Assembly: GCA_965263325.1 (NCBI GenBank)
Contig: CBDHGY010000002.1
Span: 682,001-746,000 of the forward strand
DNA: 64,000 nucleotides
Origin: CBDHGY01 sp965263325
GTDB lineage: Bacteria > Pseudomonadota > Alphaproteobacteria > Caulobacterales > Hyphomonadaceae
Direction: 5' to 3'
This document shows positions 43,455 to 51,948 of this stretch, piece after piece. The notes beneath the pieces were generated by a model. The model did not search any database and had not been told where the DNA came from. It was given only the letters and a program-made list of their open reading frames with translations. How positions within the stretch are numbered: position 1 is the first letter of the stretch; each line of letters begins with the position of its first letter. The position numbers and the translations under genes were made by a program.

Positions 43455-44117
43455 ATGGCTGACATCTTTCTGACAATTGGCAGCTTGCTGAAGTGGATCG
43501 GCATAGTCGCTGTGCCGGTGCTTATTTTACCTTTGTGTGTGTTGATCGCACCTTTGCGATTTTCAGAATTAGGCAAGCGCTTATCCGCAGCCATAGACAA
43601 GATGACTGGCGGGGTCCTTAGTCTGGCAATCGCGAGCGCCTTGCTATTGATCTTCTCACAACTGCTTGTTGTCATACTTCGATATGTGTTTGGAATGTCA
43701 TTTACGTGGCTCAACGAAATCGGAATGTACGCGTTTGCTGCGATGTTTATGCTGGGCTCGGCCGCTGCCCTTAGGGATGACGGGCATGTTCGCGTTGACA
43801 TATTGCGTCCGCGCTTTGGCGAAAGCGGACGTAGCTGGATCGAACTTGCCGGGATTTACCTATTCCTTTTCCCGATATGCATCCGGCTTTTGATGATGAG
43901 CGAACAAGGCCTCGCTCGCTCGTGGGCTTTGCTAGAAGGCTCACGCGAAACCGATGGTTTGCCATTGCTCTTCTTGTTCAAGACCCTCGTGCCCGTATTT
44001 GCCATCTTGATGATCATGCAAGGATTGTCCGAAGCGCTAAAGGCGGCGCTTCGTCTAACCGGCCAGGACCATACTTCAAACAATTCCGATAAGCCCAGAG
44101 GCTCGCATGGAAATTGA
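43455..44117 (+). CDS. TRAP transporter small permease (DctQ-type)
   Basis: 220 residues with four predicted helices: LLKWIGIVAVPVLILPLCVL at the N-terminus, ASALLLIFSQLLVVILRYVFG, WLNEIGMYAFAAMFMLGSAAAL and two C-terminal ones. GMSFTWLNEIGMYAF and the DDGHVRVDILRPRF loop are the DctQ family marks. It overlaps the large permease by 11 bp. Confidence 0.9.
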   Translation: MADIFLTIGSLLKWIGIVAVPVLILPLCVLIAPLRFSELGKRLSAAIDKMTGGVLSLAIASALLLIFSQLLVVILRYVFGMSFTWLNEIGMYAFAAMFMLGSAAALRDDGHVRVDILRPRFGESGRSWIELAGIYLFLFPICIRLLMMSEQGLARSWALLEGSRETDGLPLLFLFKTLVPVFAILMIMQGLSEALKAALRLTGQDHTSNNSDKPRGSHGN

Positions 44118-45705
44118 ATTGATCCTTGCCTTGCTAATGTTTGCGACCGCGATTGGCGCGCTGCTTGCGGGATACTCGGTAGCGCTCACGCTTGGCGGCG
44201 TGGCGTTACTATTCGCTCTCATCGGCATTGCACTCGGCGCATTTCCAGAGCCGTTGCTACGAACGCTACCAAGCCGGATCCAAGGCAACTCCATCATGCA
44301 AAACCAGGTTCTGGTAGCCGTGCCTTTGTTCGTTTTGATGGGAGTCATTCTCGAACGCAGCCGCGTTGCCGAAGATTTGCTGAACATCTCCGGGCGATTG
44401 CTCGGCAAGTTTCGTGGCGGACTTGGATATGCTGTGGTTCTGGTTGGTGCATTGCTCGCTGCATCGACAGGAATTGTTGGCGCTACGGTGATAACAATGA
44501 CACTGATTGCCCTTCCAACTATGCTCCGGCAAAACTATGATCCAAAATTGGCGTCTGGCACAATCGCGGCATCCGGCACTTTGGGACAAATAATTCCGCC
44601 GAGCATTGTGCTCATTTTGCTCGCAGATGCCCTGTCTACCGCTGCAAGCAATGCCAGCCAGTCACTCGGCGCAAAATCTACGGTCGTTTCAGTCGGAGAT
44701 TTGTTTGCAGGCGCACTCATACCCGGTTTGCTACTCGTCGGATTTTATATGATGTGGATTGCCTTCACCGCATTCATGCGCCCGTCTGCTTGTCCGCCGC
44801 TGGATACAACCGACACTGAGCCCATCACAACTCGCGACGTTGTATTTAGCCTCGGTGCGCCGCTGGCCCTTATATTTACCGTGCTTGGCGCGATCCTCGG
44901 CGGCGTTGCGCCACCGACAGAAGCCGCCGCGCTTGGAGCGGCCGGAGCGATCCTGCTCGCTGGTATTCGTCTGTCCAGCAACATGCCAAGCCGGTTAAAT
45001 TGGACGCTACTGGGAGCGATTGCTGTTGTTCCAGCGCTCGTATTACTACGTAGTTTTTTTGATCTTCGCGCAGGTGTCGAACATGTGACTGTGTGGAATG
45101 GTTTCGGCATGACTGCCGCGGCTTTGGCCTCGCTTCTTTTGCTGTTCGGCGTCACTCATGGACTTCGTGTATTGAGACACGCAAATGAGCTGAGACCAGC
45201 GCTCGGAAACGCCGTGCAGATTACGTCTATGGTATTTCTTATACTCATAGGAGCATCGCTCTTCAGCCTGGTCTTTAGAGGATTTGGTGGCGATGAGTAT
45301 GTCGCCGAGTTGCTTGGCGCGATCCCTGGCGGGCGTTGGGGTGCCTTGGTCGCGGCTATGCTCGTCATGTTTTTCCTCGGTTTTTTCCTCGACTTTATTG
45401 AAATCGTTTTTGTCGTGGTTCCGCTCGTAGCACCGGTGTTGATCGCTGCAGGCTTCGATCCGGTTTGGCTGGGCGTACTCATGGCGCTTAATCTACAAAC
45501 GAGCTTCCTGACGCCACCCTTTGGATTTGCGTTGTTTTACTTGCGAGGTGCCGCGCCAGACGAGGTTCAGACGATCGATATCTGGCGCGGGGCGATACCT
45601 TTTATCGGCTTGCAAATCACCATGCTTTTAATCGTTGCCTTCTATCAACCACTCGCGACGGGTCTGCCAGAATGGCTCAATTCTGATCCTATTCAGGCGC
45701 GATGA
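44107..45705 (+). CDS. TRAP transporter large permease (DctM-type)
   Basis: 532 residues, longer than the 425-430 of the smallest DctM, as in the TakM branch. Multiple helices with PLFVLMGVILERSRVAEDLL, GALLAASTGIVGATVITM, SGTIAASGTLGQIIPPSIV and the PPTEAAALGAAGA motif before a C-terminal half ending near LNLQTSFLTPPFGFALFYL. An extra hydrophobic segment near residues 298-360 accounts for the length. Confidence 0.93.
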   Translation: MEIELILALLMFATAIGALLAGYSVALTLGGVALLFALIGIALGAFPEPLLRTLPSRIQGNSIMQNQVLVAVPLFVLMGVILERSRVAEDLLNISGRLLGKFRGGLGYAVVLVGALLAASTGIVGATVITMTLIALPTMLRQNYDPKLASGTIAASGTLGQIIPPSIVLILLADALSTAASNASQSLGAKSTVVSVGDLFAGALIPGLLLVGFYMMWIAFTAFMRPSACPPLDTTDTEPITTRDVVFSLGAPLALIFTVLGAILGGVAPPTEAAALGAAGAILLAGIRLSSNMPSRLNWTLLGAIAVVPALVLLRSFFDLRAGVEHVTVWNGFGMTAAALASLLLLFGVTHGLRVLRHANELRPALGNAVQITSMVFLILIGASLFSLVFRGFGGDEYVAELLGAIPGGRWGALVAAMLVMFFLGFFLDFIEIVFVVVPLVAPVLIAAGFDPVWLGVLMALNLQTSFLTPPFGFALFYLRGAAPDEVQTIDIWRGAIPFIGLQITMLLIVAFYQPLATGLPEWLNSDPIQAR

Positions 45706-45725
45706 TCCGCATTATATAACCACGC

Positions 45726-46667
45726 ATGACCAGTTTCTTCGAACCGATTTCATTTGAACTTTGGGCAAGTGATAAAGCTGCATTCGCTGCCGCCATAGGG
45801 GCATCGTTTCGAGAAACCGGTTTTGCCGTTATCAAGGATCATCCCATTGATCAGTCAACGATAGATCGCGCGGTAACAGCAACAAAGGCGTTTTTTGCTC
45901 AATCAAATGAAACGAAGCTGAAATACGATGACCGCCAAGGCGGTGGCCAGCGCGGCTACACAGCTTTCGGCACCGAAAACGCAAAGGGTAAATCCGAGGC
46001 CGATTTGAAAGAATTCTGGCATACAGGCCGCGATCTACCTGAAGACTCTCCATATCGGTCAACCATGGCAGACACACCGTCGGTCGCTGAAATTCCGGAA
46101 TTCGACGATGCGACCCGCGCGCTCTATAACGCGCTGGATGAAATGGGGCAGACTATTCTTCGGGGTGTTGCACTTCATCTCGGCCTTGATGAGAGCTGGT
46201 TCGATACCCGCGTCCAGTTTGGCAACTCAATTCTTCGACTGCTACATTATCCGCCGCAGGAAAAGCCAGGGCCTCCGGGGTCGGTTCGCGCTGGCGCACA
46301 TGAAGATATCAATGTCATCACACTGTTGCTCGGCGCTGAAGAACCAGGTCTGCAAGTAAAACACCGCAGCGGCGAATGGCTTAGCGTGAACCCACCCCAC
46401 GGCGCGCTAGTGATTAATTGCGGAGATATGCTGCAACGCCTGACCGCCGGCATTTTGCCGTCGACCACACACCGGGTCGTGAACCCCGATCCCGAACGGT
46501 CAAAATTCGCACGCTATTCGACTCCCTTCTTCCTGCACTTTAATCAGGATGTATTGATCGAAGCACTTGCAAGCTGCGTTGCAGAGGGCGGTGAGGCTCA
46601 GCCGCCCATCACCGCGCAAGACTATCTCATGGAACGGCTTATTGAGATTGGTTTGGTGAAAACCTAA
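45726..46667 (+). CDS. Isopenicillin-N-synthase-like 2-oxoglutarate/Fe(II) oxygenase
   Basis: 313 residues of the DIOX_N/2OG-FeII_Oxy family. The iron ligands are His192 and Asp194 (HED in GAHEDINV) and His249 (TTHRV), and the 2-oxoglutarate-binding Arg263-x-Ser (ARYSTPFF) is present. The N-terminal jellyroll cap starts FRETGFAVIKDH. Substrate not identifiable; enzymes of this group oxidise small acids, nucleosides or peptides. It begins 20 bp after the TRAP permease on the same strand, suggesting that it processes the imported compound. Confidence 0.9.
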   Translation: MTSFFEPISFELWASDKAAFAAAIGASFRETGFAVIKDHPIDQSTIDRAVTATKAFFAQSNETKLKYDDRQGGGQRGYTAFGTENAKGKSEADLKEFWHTGRDLPEDSPYRSTMADTPSVAEIPEFDDATRALYNALDEMGQTILRGVALHLGLDESWFDTRVQFGNSILRLLHYPPQEKPGPPGSVRAGAHEDINVITLLLGAEEPGLQVKHRSGEWLSVNPPHGALVINCGDMLQRLTAGILPSTTHRVVNPDPERSKFARYSTPFFLHFNQDVLIEALASCVAEGGEAQPPITAQDYLMERLIEIGLVKT

Positions 46668-46725
46668 CCCGCTGCCCTGCCGGTTCGCGCCAAACAATCA
46701 TTGATTTTAAATTGGATCACTCAAA

Positions 46726-47253
46726 CTAAGGCACAGCAAAAATCTTGGCAATCATGTGTGTACCTTCAAATACGGCGGTATCTTCAACATTGATCCCGTC
46801 CTCAACAAACACGAAATCTAGCGTGCGGTCCTCATCAACGTCGCGGTGAAGCATCACAAGAAACTTTCGGCCGCTATCGGCGGGATGATCCATATGGAGT
46901 TTCACATTCTCGTGCTTTCCGGCTGGTAGGTAGGTGAAACCCGAAACCATGTCACCATTCGGCTTGCCATCCATCACAGGATGCAAGACGAGGAAGCTAG
47001 AATGCTCATTTGAAACACTTGGAAAAGTGAGGGTAACAGCATCGGCCCGAAACGTCGATGCTTCCGCTCCGTCCAAACGGATTTCAGCAAACTGGCGAAC
47101 ACTCTCTTCTCGGGTTAATCCGTCTATCTGAATTGCGTTGCGCTCGCCGTCTCCCATCGTGATTTGAGGCACCACCGTTTCAGGCTCCTCCGCGAAACCC
47201 ATTTGGCCCGCGAGCACGCCAATCGCCGCGAGCACCAACGATCGTTTCAACAT
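46726..47253 (-). CDS. Exported hypothetical protein (DUF7282-like)
   Basis: 175 residues from the ATG at 47253: GGAGG lies 9 nt before that codon but only 3 nt before the upstream ATG at 47259. A Sec signal peptide (LKRSLVLAAIGVLAGQMGFA) is followed by a beta-rich domain containing FLVLHPVMDGKPNG, FTYLPAGKHENVKLHM, and FLVMLHRDVDEDRTLDFVF. That pattern resembles the DUF7282 surface-protein repeat, but the match is from memory and weak. Last gene of the aldehyde dehydrogenase unit. Confidence 0.6.
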   Translation of the reverse strand: MLKRSLVLAAIGVLAGQMGFAEEPETVVPQITMGDGERNAIQIDGLTREESVRQFAEIRLDGAEASTFRADAVTLTFPSVSNEHSSFLVLHPVMDGKPNGDMVSGFTYLPAGKHENVKLHMDHPADSGRKFLVMLHRDVDEDRTLDFVFVEDGINVEDTAVFEGTHMIAKIFAVP

Positions 47254-47279
47254 CACCATTTTCCTCCGTAAACTACGCC

Positions 47280-47738
47280 TTACTTGTTTTTGCAGGACGC
47301 TTTTGGAAACTCTACACGATTGCTACCATCCAGCAATGAAATGTCCGCATCAAGCCGGCCGGGGCTCGTCCGATAAGTGATCACTTGCGGGAAATCATGT
47401 TCAGCGTTCACGAAACGGAATTCCGATGCATCATCCGTTTTCTCCCGTGAGAACCGGGTTGTCGAACCATCTGCACCTGTTGCAACAAAGACGTCGCCGC
47501 CATTGCCGCGCTCGATCCGCATGGATTCGTAAAATTCAACTTCACCATCTTCGATGCGGCTGATCGCATAACCGACCAGCCAGCCCGACGGATCGATCGT
47601 CCAGCCTTCCCGCGACAACTTATTTTCACTCTCCCAACATCCAACGAAGGGGTGCTTTGGACCGTGAGCACTTCCAGAAGGTAACTGACAGGCCGAAAGC
47701 ATGATGACCGGAACGAGAGCGCTTCTCGCGAAAACCAT
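47280..47738 (-). CDS. DUF6265-type lipoprotein
   Basis: 152 residues. The lipobox is LSACQ with Cys17. Mature chain GCWESEN, WLVGYAISRIEDGEVEFYESMRI, then FRFVNAEHDFPQVITYR and a late DADISLLDGSNRVEF fit the DUF6265 pattern, in which the EHDFP element is diagnostic. The ATG lies 1 bp after the aldehyde dehydrogenase stop, so the two are co-transcribed. Function unknown. Confidence 0.75.
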   Translation of the reverse strand: MVFARSALVPVIMLSACQLPSGSAHGPKHPFVGCWESENKLSREGWTIDPSGWLVGYAISRIEDGEVEFYESMRIERGNGGDVFVATGADGSTTRFSREKTDDASEFRFVNAEHDFPQVITYRTSPGRLDADISLLDGSNRVEFPKASCKNK

Positions 47739-47739
47739 G

Positions 47740-49179
47740 CTATCGCTTAATTCGCCCGCTTACTTGCTTACGATACTTGTCACCATATGGCGGTCGCAAC
47801 ATCTTGATCAGTTCCGATCCAGTCTGCTTATACACTGCCTTTTTGTGACTGAATTCAAGAAAGCCATCATAGCCATGATAGGCACCCATCCCGGAGGGCC
47901 CAACACCGCCAAATGGCAGGTCTTCCTGTGCGACATGCATGATAACATCGTTCACGGTTACCCCGCCAGACGTCGTTCCATTCACAACCTTATCCTTTTC
48001 GGCCGCGTCCTCTCCGAAATAATAAAGACCGAGCGGGCGAGGTTTAGAATTGATGTATGCGACCGCTTCACTCGTTTCACCATATGATTTCACTGGCAAA
48101 ATCGGGCCGAAGATTTCATCCTGCATTACCTGCAAATCATCGTCTGGATCGACAATAATGTGCGGGGCTATTTTATGATGCGGCTGCTGAGAAAAATTCT
48201 CTCCCGCCGGATTGATCTCGATTACCTCAGCTGATTTCGATTTTGCTTCTTCGAGATACCCCATGAGCCGATCATAATGTCGCTGGTTCACAACCGACGT
48301 GTAATCATCATTATCTTTAAGACCGTCAGGATACATCGTGCCAATCGCTGCTGTGGCAGCGTCAACAAAGTCGCCTGTTTTTTCTTGAGGTACGAACGCA
48401 TAGTCTGGCGCGAGGCATATCTGACCTGCGTTTAGCGTCTTGCCGGCCATTATCCGCGCAGCTGCTTTTTCTAGATCCGCTGAGCGCCCGAGTACGACAG
48501 GTGATTTTCCACCGAGTTCCAAAGTAAGTGGAACGAGATTGTCCGCTGCTGCCCGCATAACGTGATGCGCGATACTTGTGGCTCCCGTAAAGAGCATGTG
48601 ATCGAAGGGAAGAGACGAAAATGCTGCGCCAACGTCAGGCCCGCCTGTGAATACAGCGCACTCCTCTTCATCAAAGCTCTGCGCGATCAACTTCTCCATC
48701 AAAGCCGATGTTTTTTCTGTGAACTCAGATGGCTTGATCATAGCCCGGTTGCCAGCCGCAAATACGTTTGCGAGAGGCGTAAATGTGAGATTCACAGGGA
48801 AATTCCAGGGACTTATGATCCCGACGGTGCCCTTTGGCACAAATTGGACTTCAGCCTTTGAGCCCAAAAAGCCGAGTGGAAACTCCGGCTTGCGCTTACT
48901 CGCGTTCATCCATTTGCGGACATGCTTTTTGGAATGCTTGAGCGCGCTGATTGAACCAGCAATATCGGTAAGGCGGCTTTGATCGAGTGAGCGATGCCCG
49001 AAGTCTTCTGCCATAGCCTCACAAAGAGCTTCACCATGATCAACCAGCAGTCCGATTGCTCGGTTAATACGGTCAATCCGAATTTGAGCGCTTGGAGAAC
49101 CGTCTCGAATATGCGCTTGTTTTTGTCGTTCGAGTATACTTGCCATACCGGACGGTTCATTCATGCCGTCTAAAGCCAT
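47740..49179 (-). CDS. Coniferyl-aldehyde-dehydrogenase-like enzyme
   Basis: NAD(P)-dependent oxidation of an aldehyde to the acid. 479 residues from the ATG at 49179 with a perfect AGGAGG upstream; the open frame extends 16 codons further. The coenzyme site FTGATSIAHHVM, catalytic Glu in LELGGKSPVVLG and catalytic Cys in NAGQICLAPDYAFVP are present. The sequence groups with the class-3/coniferyl type (NFPVNLTFTPLANVFAAG, ASSSERPFGG-like end with GVTVNDVIMHVAQEDLPFGGVG, here seen as VTVNDVIMHVAQEDLPFGG). Substrate uncertain. Confidence 0.9.
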   Translation of the reverse strand: MALDGMNEPSGMASILERQKQAHIRDGSPSAQIRIDRINRAIGLLVDHGEALCEAMAEDFGHRSLDQSRLTDIAGSISALKHSKKHVRKWMNASKRKPEFPLGFLGSKAEVQFVPKGTVGIISPWNFPVNLTFTPLANVFAAGNRAMIKPSEFTEKTSALMEKLIAQSFDEEECAVFTGGPDVGAAFSSLPFDHMLFTGATSIAHHVMRAAADNLVPLTLELGGKSPVVLGRSADLEKAAARIMAGKTLNAGQICLAPDYAFVPQEKTGDFVDAATAAIGTMYPDGLKDNDDYTSVVNQRHYDRLMGYLEEAKSKSAEVIEINPAGENFSQQPHHKIAPHIIVDPDDDLQVMQDEIFGPILPVKSYGETSEAVAYINSKPRPLGLYYFGEDAAEKDKVVNGTTSGGVTVNDVIMHVAQEDLPFGGVGPSGMGAYHGYDGFLEFSHKKAVYKQTGSELIKMLRPPYGDKYRKQVSGRIKR

Positions 49180-49324
49180 CGGTCTATCCTCCTGAGTTCG
49201 TTGCTTCAGAGTGTAGCCAAGGACCATTCAAACACAACTCAATTCGCCTTGCCGCCGCGTTATGGTTTATTTGTTCAGGGCGAAATGCCAGTTTAGGCGT
49301 AACTACGCATGGAGGAGAATTGCG

Positions 49325-50131
49325 ATGACTTTCAAGAAGATCCGGTATGAACTCGATGGCGATCTTGCAATTATCACGTTCGCAGATCCCGCTACCATGA
49401 ACGCCGCAGGCATAGATACTGCCAGCGAACTGCTCTTGGCATTTGAAAAAGCAGGCAATGAAGCACGCTGCACGATTTTGACGGGCGAAGGGCGCGGATT
49501 CTGCTCTGGGGCTAATTTGGGCCCAACGCAGGAATCTGCTGGTGCTGCGCCAAAAGGTGAAAATATGGGCGAGTTCGATGCCGGAGCTGCGCTAGATACG
49601 ACATACCATCCACTCATCATGGCAATGAAGGAACACCCTCATCCCATCGTGACGGCCGTAAACGGAGCTGCCGCAGGCGTTGGATGCTCAATTGCCCTCA
49701 TGGGCGACATCATCATATGCGCAGAAAGTGGGTACTTTCTACAGGCTTTCCGCCGTATTGGCCTCGTTCCCGATGGAGGCTCATCTTATTTGCTCCCTCG
49801 CCTAATCGGGCGTGCGCGCGCCGCTGAGATGATGCTGATGGGGGAGAAGATCAAAAGTGCTCAGGCTCTGGAATGGGGTATGGTCAATCGCGTAGTTGGC
49901 GATAACGAGTTAATGAGCGCAGCACGCGAATTTGCTGATAAGCTCGCCGCGGGTCCAACGAAAGCGCTTGCGTTGACGAAAGACCTTGTCTGGGACAGTG
50001 CGGACAACACATTCCAGGAACAAGTTCATGCGGAGCGACTTGCACAGCGTCAGGCCGGACGCACCAGCGATTTCAGAGAAGGTGTTGCAGCGTTTCTGGA
50101 GAAACGATCAGCCAACTTCACTGGCAAGTAG
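49325..50131 (+). CDS. Enoyl-CoA hydratase/isomerase family protein
   Basis: Crotonase-fold enzyme, 268 residues from the ATG at 49325 with GGAGGAG upstream; earlier in-frame codons lack a site. The oxyanion loop ILTGEGRGFCSGANL, the PIVTAVNGAAAGVGCSIALMGD segment, and FRRIGLVPDGGSSYLLPRLIGRARAAEMMLMG (catalytic Glu region with Asp in VPDGG) are seen as successive pieces. Its usual paaG/paaB-like neighbours are absent, so the pathway is undetermined. Divergent from the aldehyde dehydrogenase. Confidence 0.9.
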   Translation: MTFKKIRYELDGDLAIITFADPATMNAAGIDTASELLLAFEKAGNEARCTILTGEGRGFCSGANLGPTQESAGAAPKGENMGEFDAGAALDTTYHPLIMAMKEHPHPIVTAVNGAAAGVGCSIALMGDIIICAESGYFLQAFRRIGLVPDGGSSYLLPRLIGRARAAEMMLMGEKIKSAQALEWGMVNRVVGDNELMSAAREFADKLAAGPTKALALTKDLVWDSADNTFQEQVHAERLAQRQAGRTSDFREGVAAFLEKRSANFTGK

Positions 50132-50245
50132 CGAAAACGGATCAATATCCGCGAATTGACTTCTAATCGTGCAGATGAAATTCCAGCCGCGGATAATAAA
50201 ATTGTCAATTTGCGAATGGTGCCAGAACGATTATGTAACGTAAGC

Positions 50246-50929
50246 ATGAGTCTAACACCCGCATATGACGACGTCGCTGATCGCCCAAAACGGCACTATC
50301 CGACGCTGAACGCAAAGATTGCAGATCTCGTCGTACACGTGGTTGGTCTCACACTGGCAATTACGGGCGGCGGACTAATGCTGGGGCTCGCCATTGCCAA
50401 AGGCGGTGGCAGCCTTATCACCTCGGTATGCATATATGCAGTCGGTATGATTACGATGCTGAGCGCATCGACGGCCTATAATTTTGCACCAGCGCACAAA
50501 CGTCCCTTCCGAAGCAAATATGACTATGCCGGTATTTTCTTGATGATCGGGGCAAGTTATACACCTTTTACTGTGGTCAGTTTGACTGGCGCTTGGTCAT
50601 GGACGATGACCAGCGTTGTATGGGGCATCGTTGGCGTTTGCGTGATTGCTCGGATGCTAGAAATACAACTAACCAAGCACATCTGGACAGGCATGTATGT
50701 CGCGCTGGGCTGGATCGTCGTGATTGCGCTTGTGCCTATGATGGGCGCTGTCCACTGGTTACCGCTGCTTCTGCTTTTCCTTGGCGGGCTGGTTTATACA
50801 TTCGGCGTTGTATTCTTCATAAACGAGAGACTTACCTATTCCACTGCGATCTGGCACGCCCACGTCGTGGCGGCTGCAGGCCTCCACTGGACCGCAATCT
50901 TACTAGGTGTTGTAATCTTCCCAAACTAG
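50246..50929 (+). CDS. Hemolysin III / YqfA-like membrane protein
   Basis: Seven-helix PAQR-type membrane protein. 227 residues from the ATG at 50246; ATG at 50216 and a TTG at 50156 are alternatives without clear ribosome sites. The family pattern includes ASTAYNFAPAHKRPFRSK, DYAGIFLMIGASYTPF and the late HAHVVAAAGLHW histidines that bind metal in this superfamily. Cytolysis is not implied by the name. Confidence 0.9.
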   Translation: MSLTPAYDDVADRPKRHYPTLNAKIADLVVHVVGLTLAITGGGLMLGLAIAKGGGSLITSVCIYAVGMITMLSASTAYNFAPAHKRPFRSKYDYAGIFLMIGASYTPFTVVSLTGAWSWTMTSVVWGIVGVCVIARMLEIQLTKHIWTGMYVALGWIVVIALVPMMGAVHWLPLLLLFLGGLVYTFGVVFFINERLTYSTAIWHAHVVAAAGLHWTAILLGVVIFPN

Positions 50930-51003
50930 GAACTCCAATGCACCGGCCTCTTGCGCCTTACCGGAATCGCGGTTAGGTCCGCCAAAATTAAAAAGGCGAA
51001 GAA

Positions 51004-51948
51004 ATGGGCAAGGCCGCCTACAAGCACTCCTTTGACCACCCTCATTTGTTGGGCATTAGCGGCCTTTCCAGACCTGATCTCGATTTAATACTCGATCTCG
51101 CAGACACATACGCCGATGCGACGCGCGCCAGAATACGACCAATTCAGAGCCTCGCAAACAAAACTGTTGTGAACCTCTTTTTCGAAAATTCCACACGCAC
51201 GATGTCGAGCTTTGAAATCGCCGCTAAACGACTTGGCGCTGACGTCGTGAACATGCCGGTCGCTGCTTCGTCTGTAAAGAAAGGCGAGACTCTTATCGAC
51301 ACTGCGATGACGCTGAATGCAATGAAACCAGATGTGCTCGTTATTCGTCACAGCGCGAGTGGCGGGGTGAAACTACTTAGCCGCAAGGTTGATTGCGCGG
51401 TGGTAAATGCTGGCGATGGCAGCCATGAGCATCCCACCCAAGCTCTTTTGGATGCACTGACGATTCGGCGGACCAAAGGTCACATCGAAGGTTTGAAAGT
51501 TGTGATCTGCGGGGACATCGCGCACAGCCGCGTGGCGCGCTCAACCACTCTTGCGCTCCATTTACTCGGCGCAGAAGTCCATCTTGTCGCGCCAGCGACC
51601 TTGCTTCCCAAATCCCCAAAAGACTGGGGTGCACGATCCGCCACAACTGACTTAGATACCGCCCTGCCGGGAGCGGACGTTATTATGATGCTCCGTCTAC
51701 AGATGGAGCGGATGGACGGTGCCTACCTGCCAAGCCGCCGCGAGTATTTCCGCTATTTCGGATTGACAGAACAGCGTTTATTTCTGGCAAAACCGGACGC
51801 CACGGTTATGCACCCGGGCCCTATGAACCGTGGCATCGAAATCGAGTCCTCTATCGCCGATGGCGAACAATCAGTGATTACCGAGCAGGTCGAGATGGGC
51901 GTTGCTGTTCGCGAAGCTGTTCTGCACCTTCTTGCCGGGGCAAGCTGA
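51004..51948 (+). CDS. pyrB: Aspartate carbamoyltransferase catalytic subunit
   Basis: Condenses carbamoyl phosphate with aspartate in pyrimidine synthesis. 314 residues. Carbamoyl-phosphate loop FFENSTRTMSSFEIAAKRLGA, the Lys/Ser loop SVKKGETLIDTAMTL, the HPTQALLDALTI helix and the HPGPMNRGIEI end are complete. It overlaps pyrC' by one base (TGATG), as in genomes with a pyrB/pyrC' complex. Confidence 0.97.
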   Translation: MGKAAYKHSFDHPHLLGISGLSRPDLDLILDLADTYADATRARIRPIQSLANKTVVNLFFENSTRTMSSFEIAAKRLGADVVNMPVAASSVKKGETLIDTAMTLNAMKPDVLVIRHSASGGVKLLSRKVDCAVVNAGDGSHEHPTQALLDALTIRRTKGHIEGLKVVICGDIAHSRVARSTTLALHLLGAEVHLVAPATLLPKSPKDWGARSATTDLDTALPGADVIMMLRLQMERMDGAYLPSRREYFRYFGLTEQRLFLAKPDATVMHPGPMNRGIEIESSIADGEQSVITEQVEMGVAVREAVLHLLAGAS

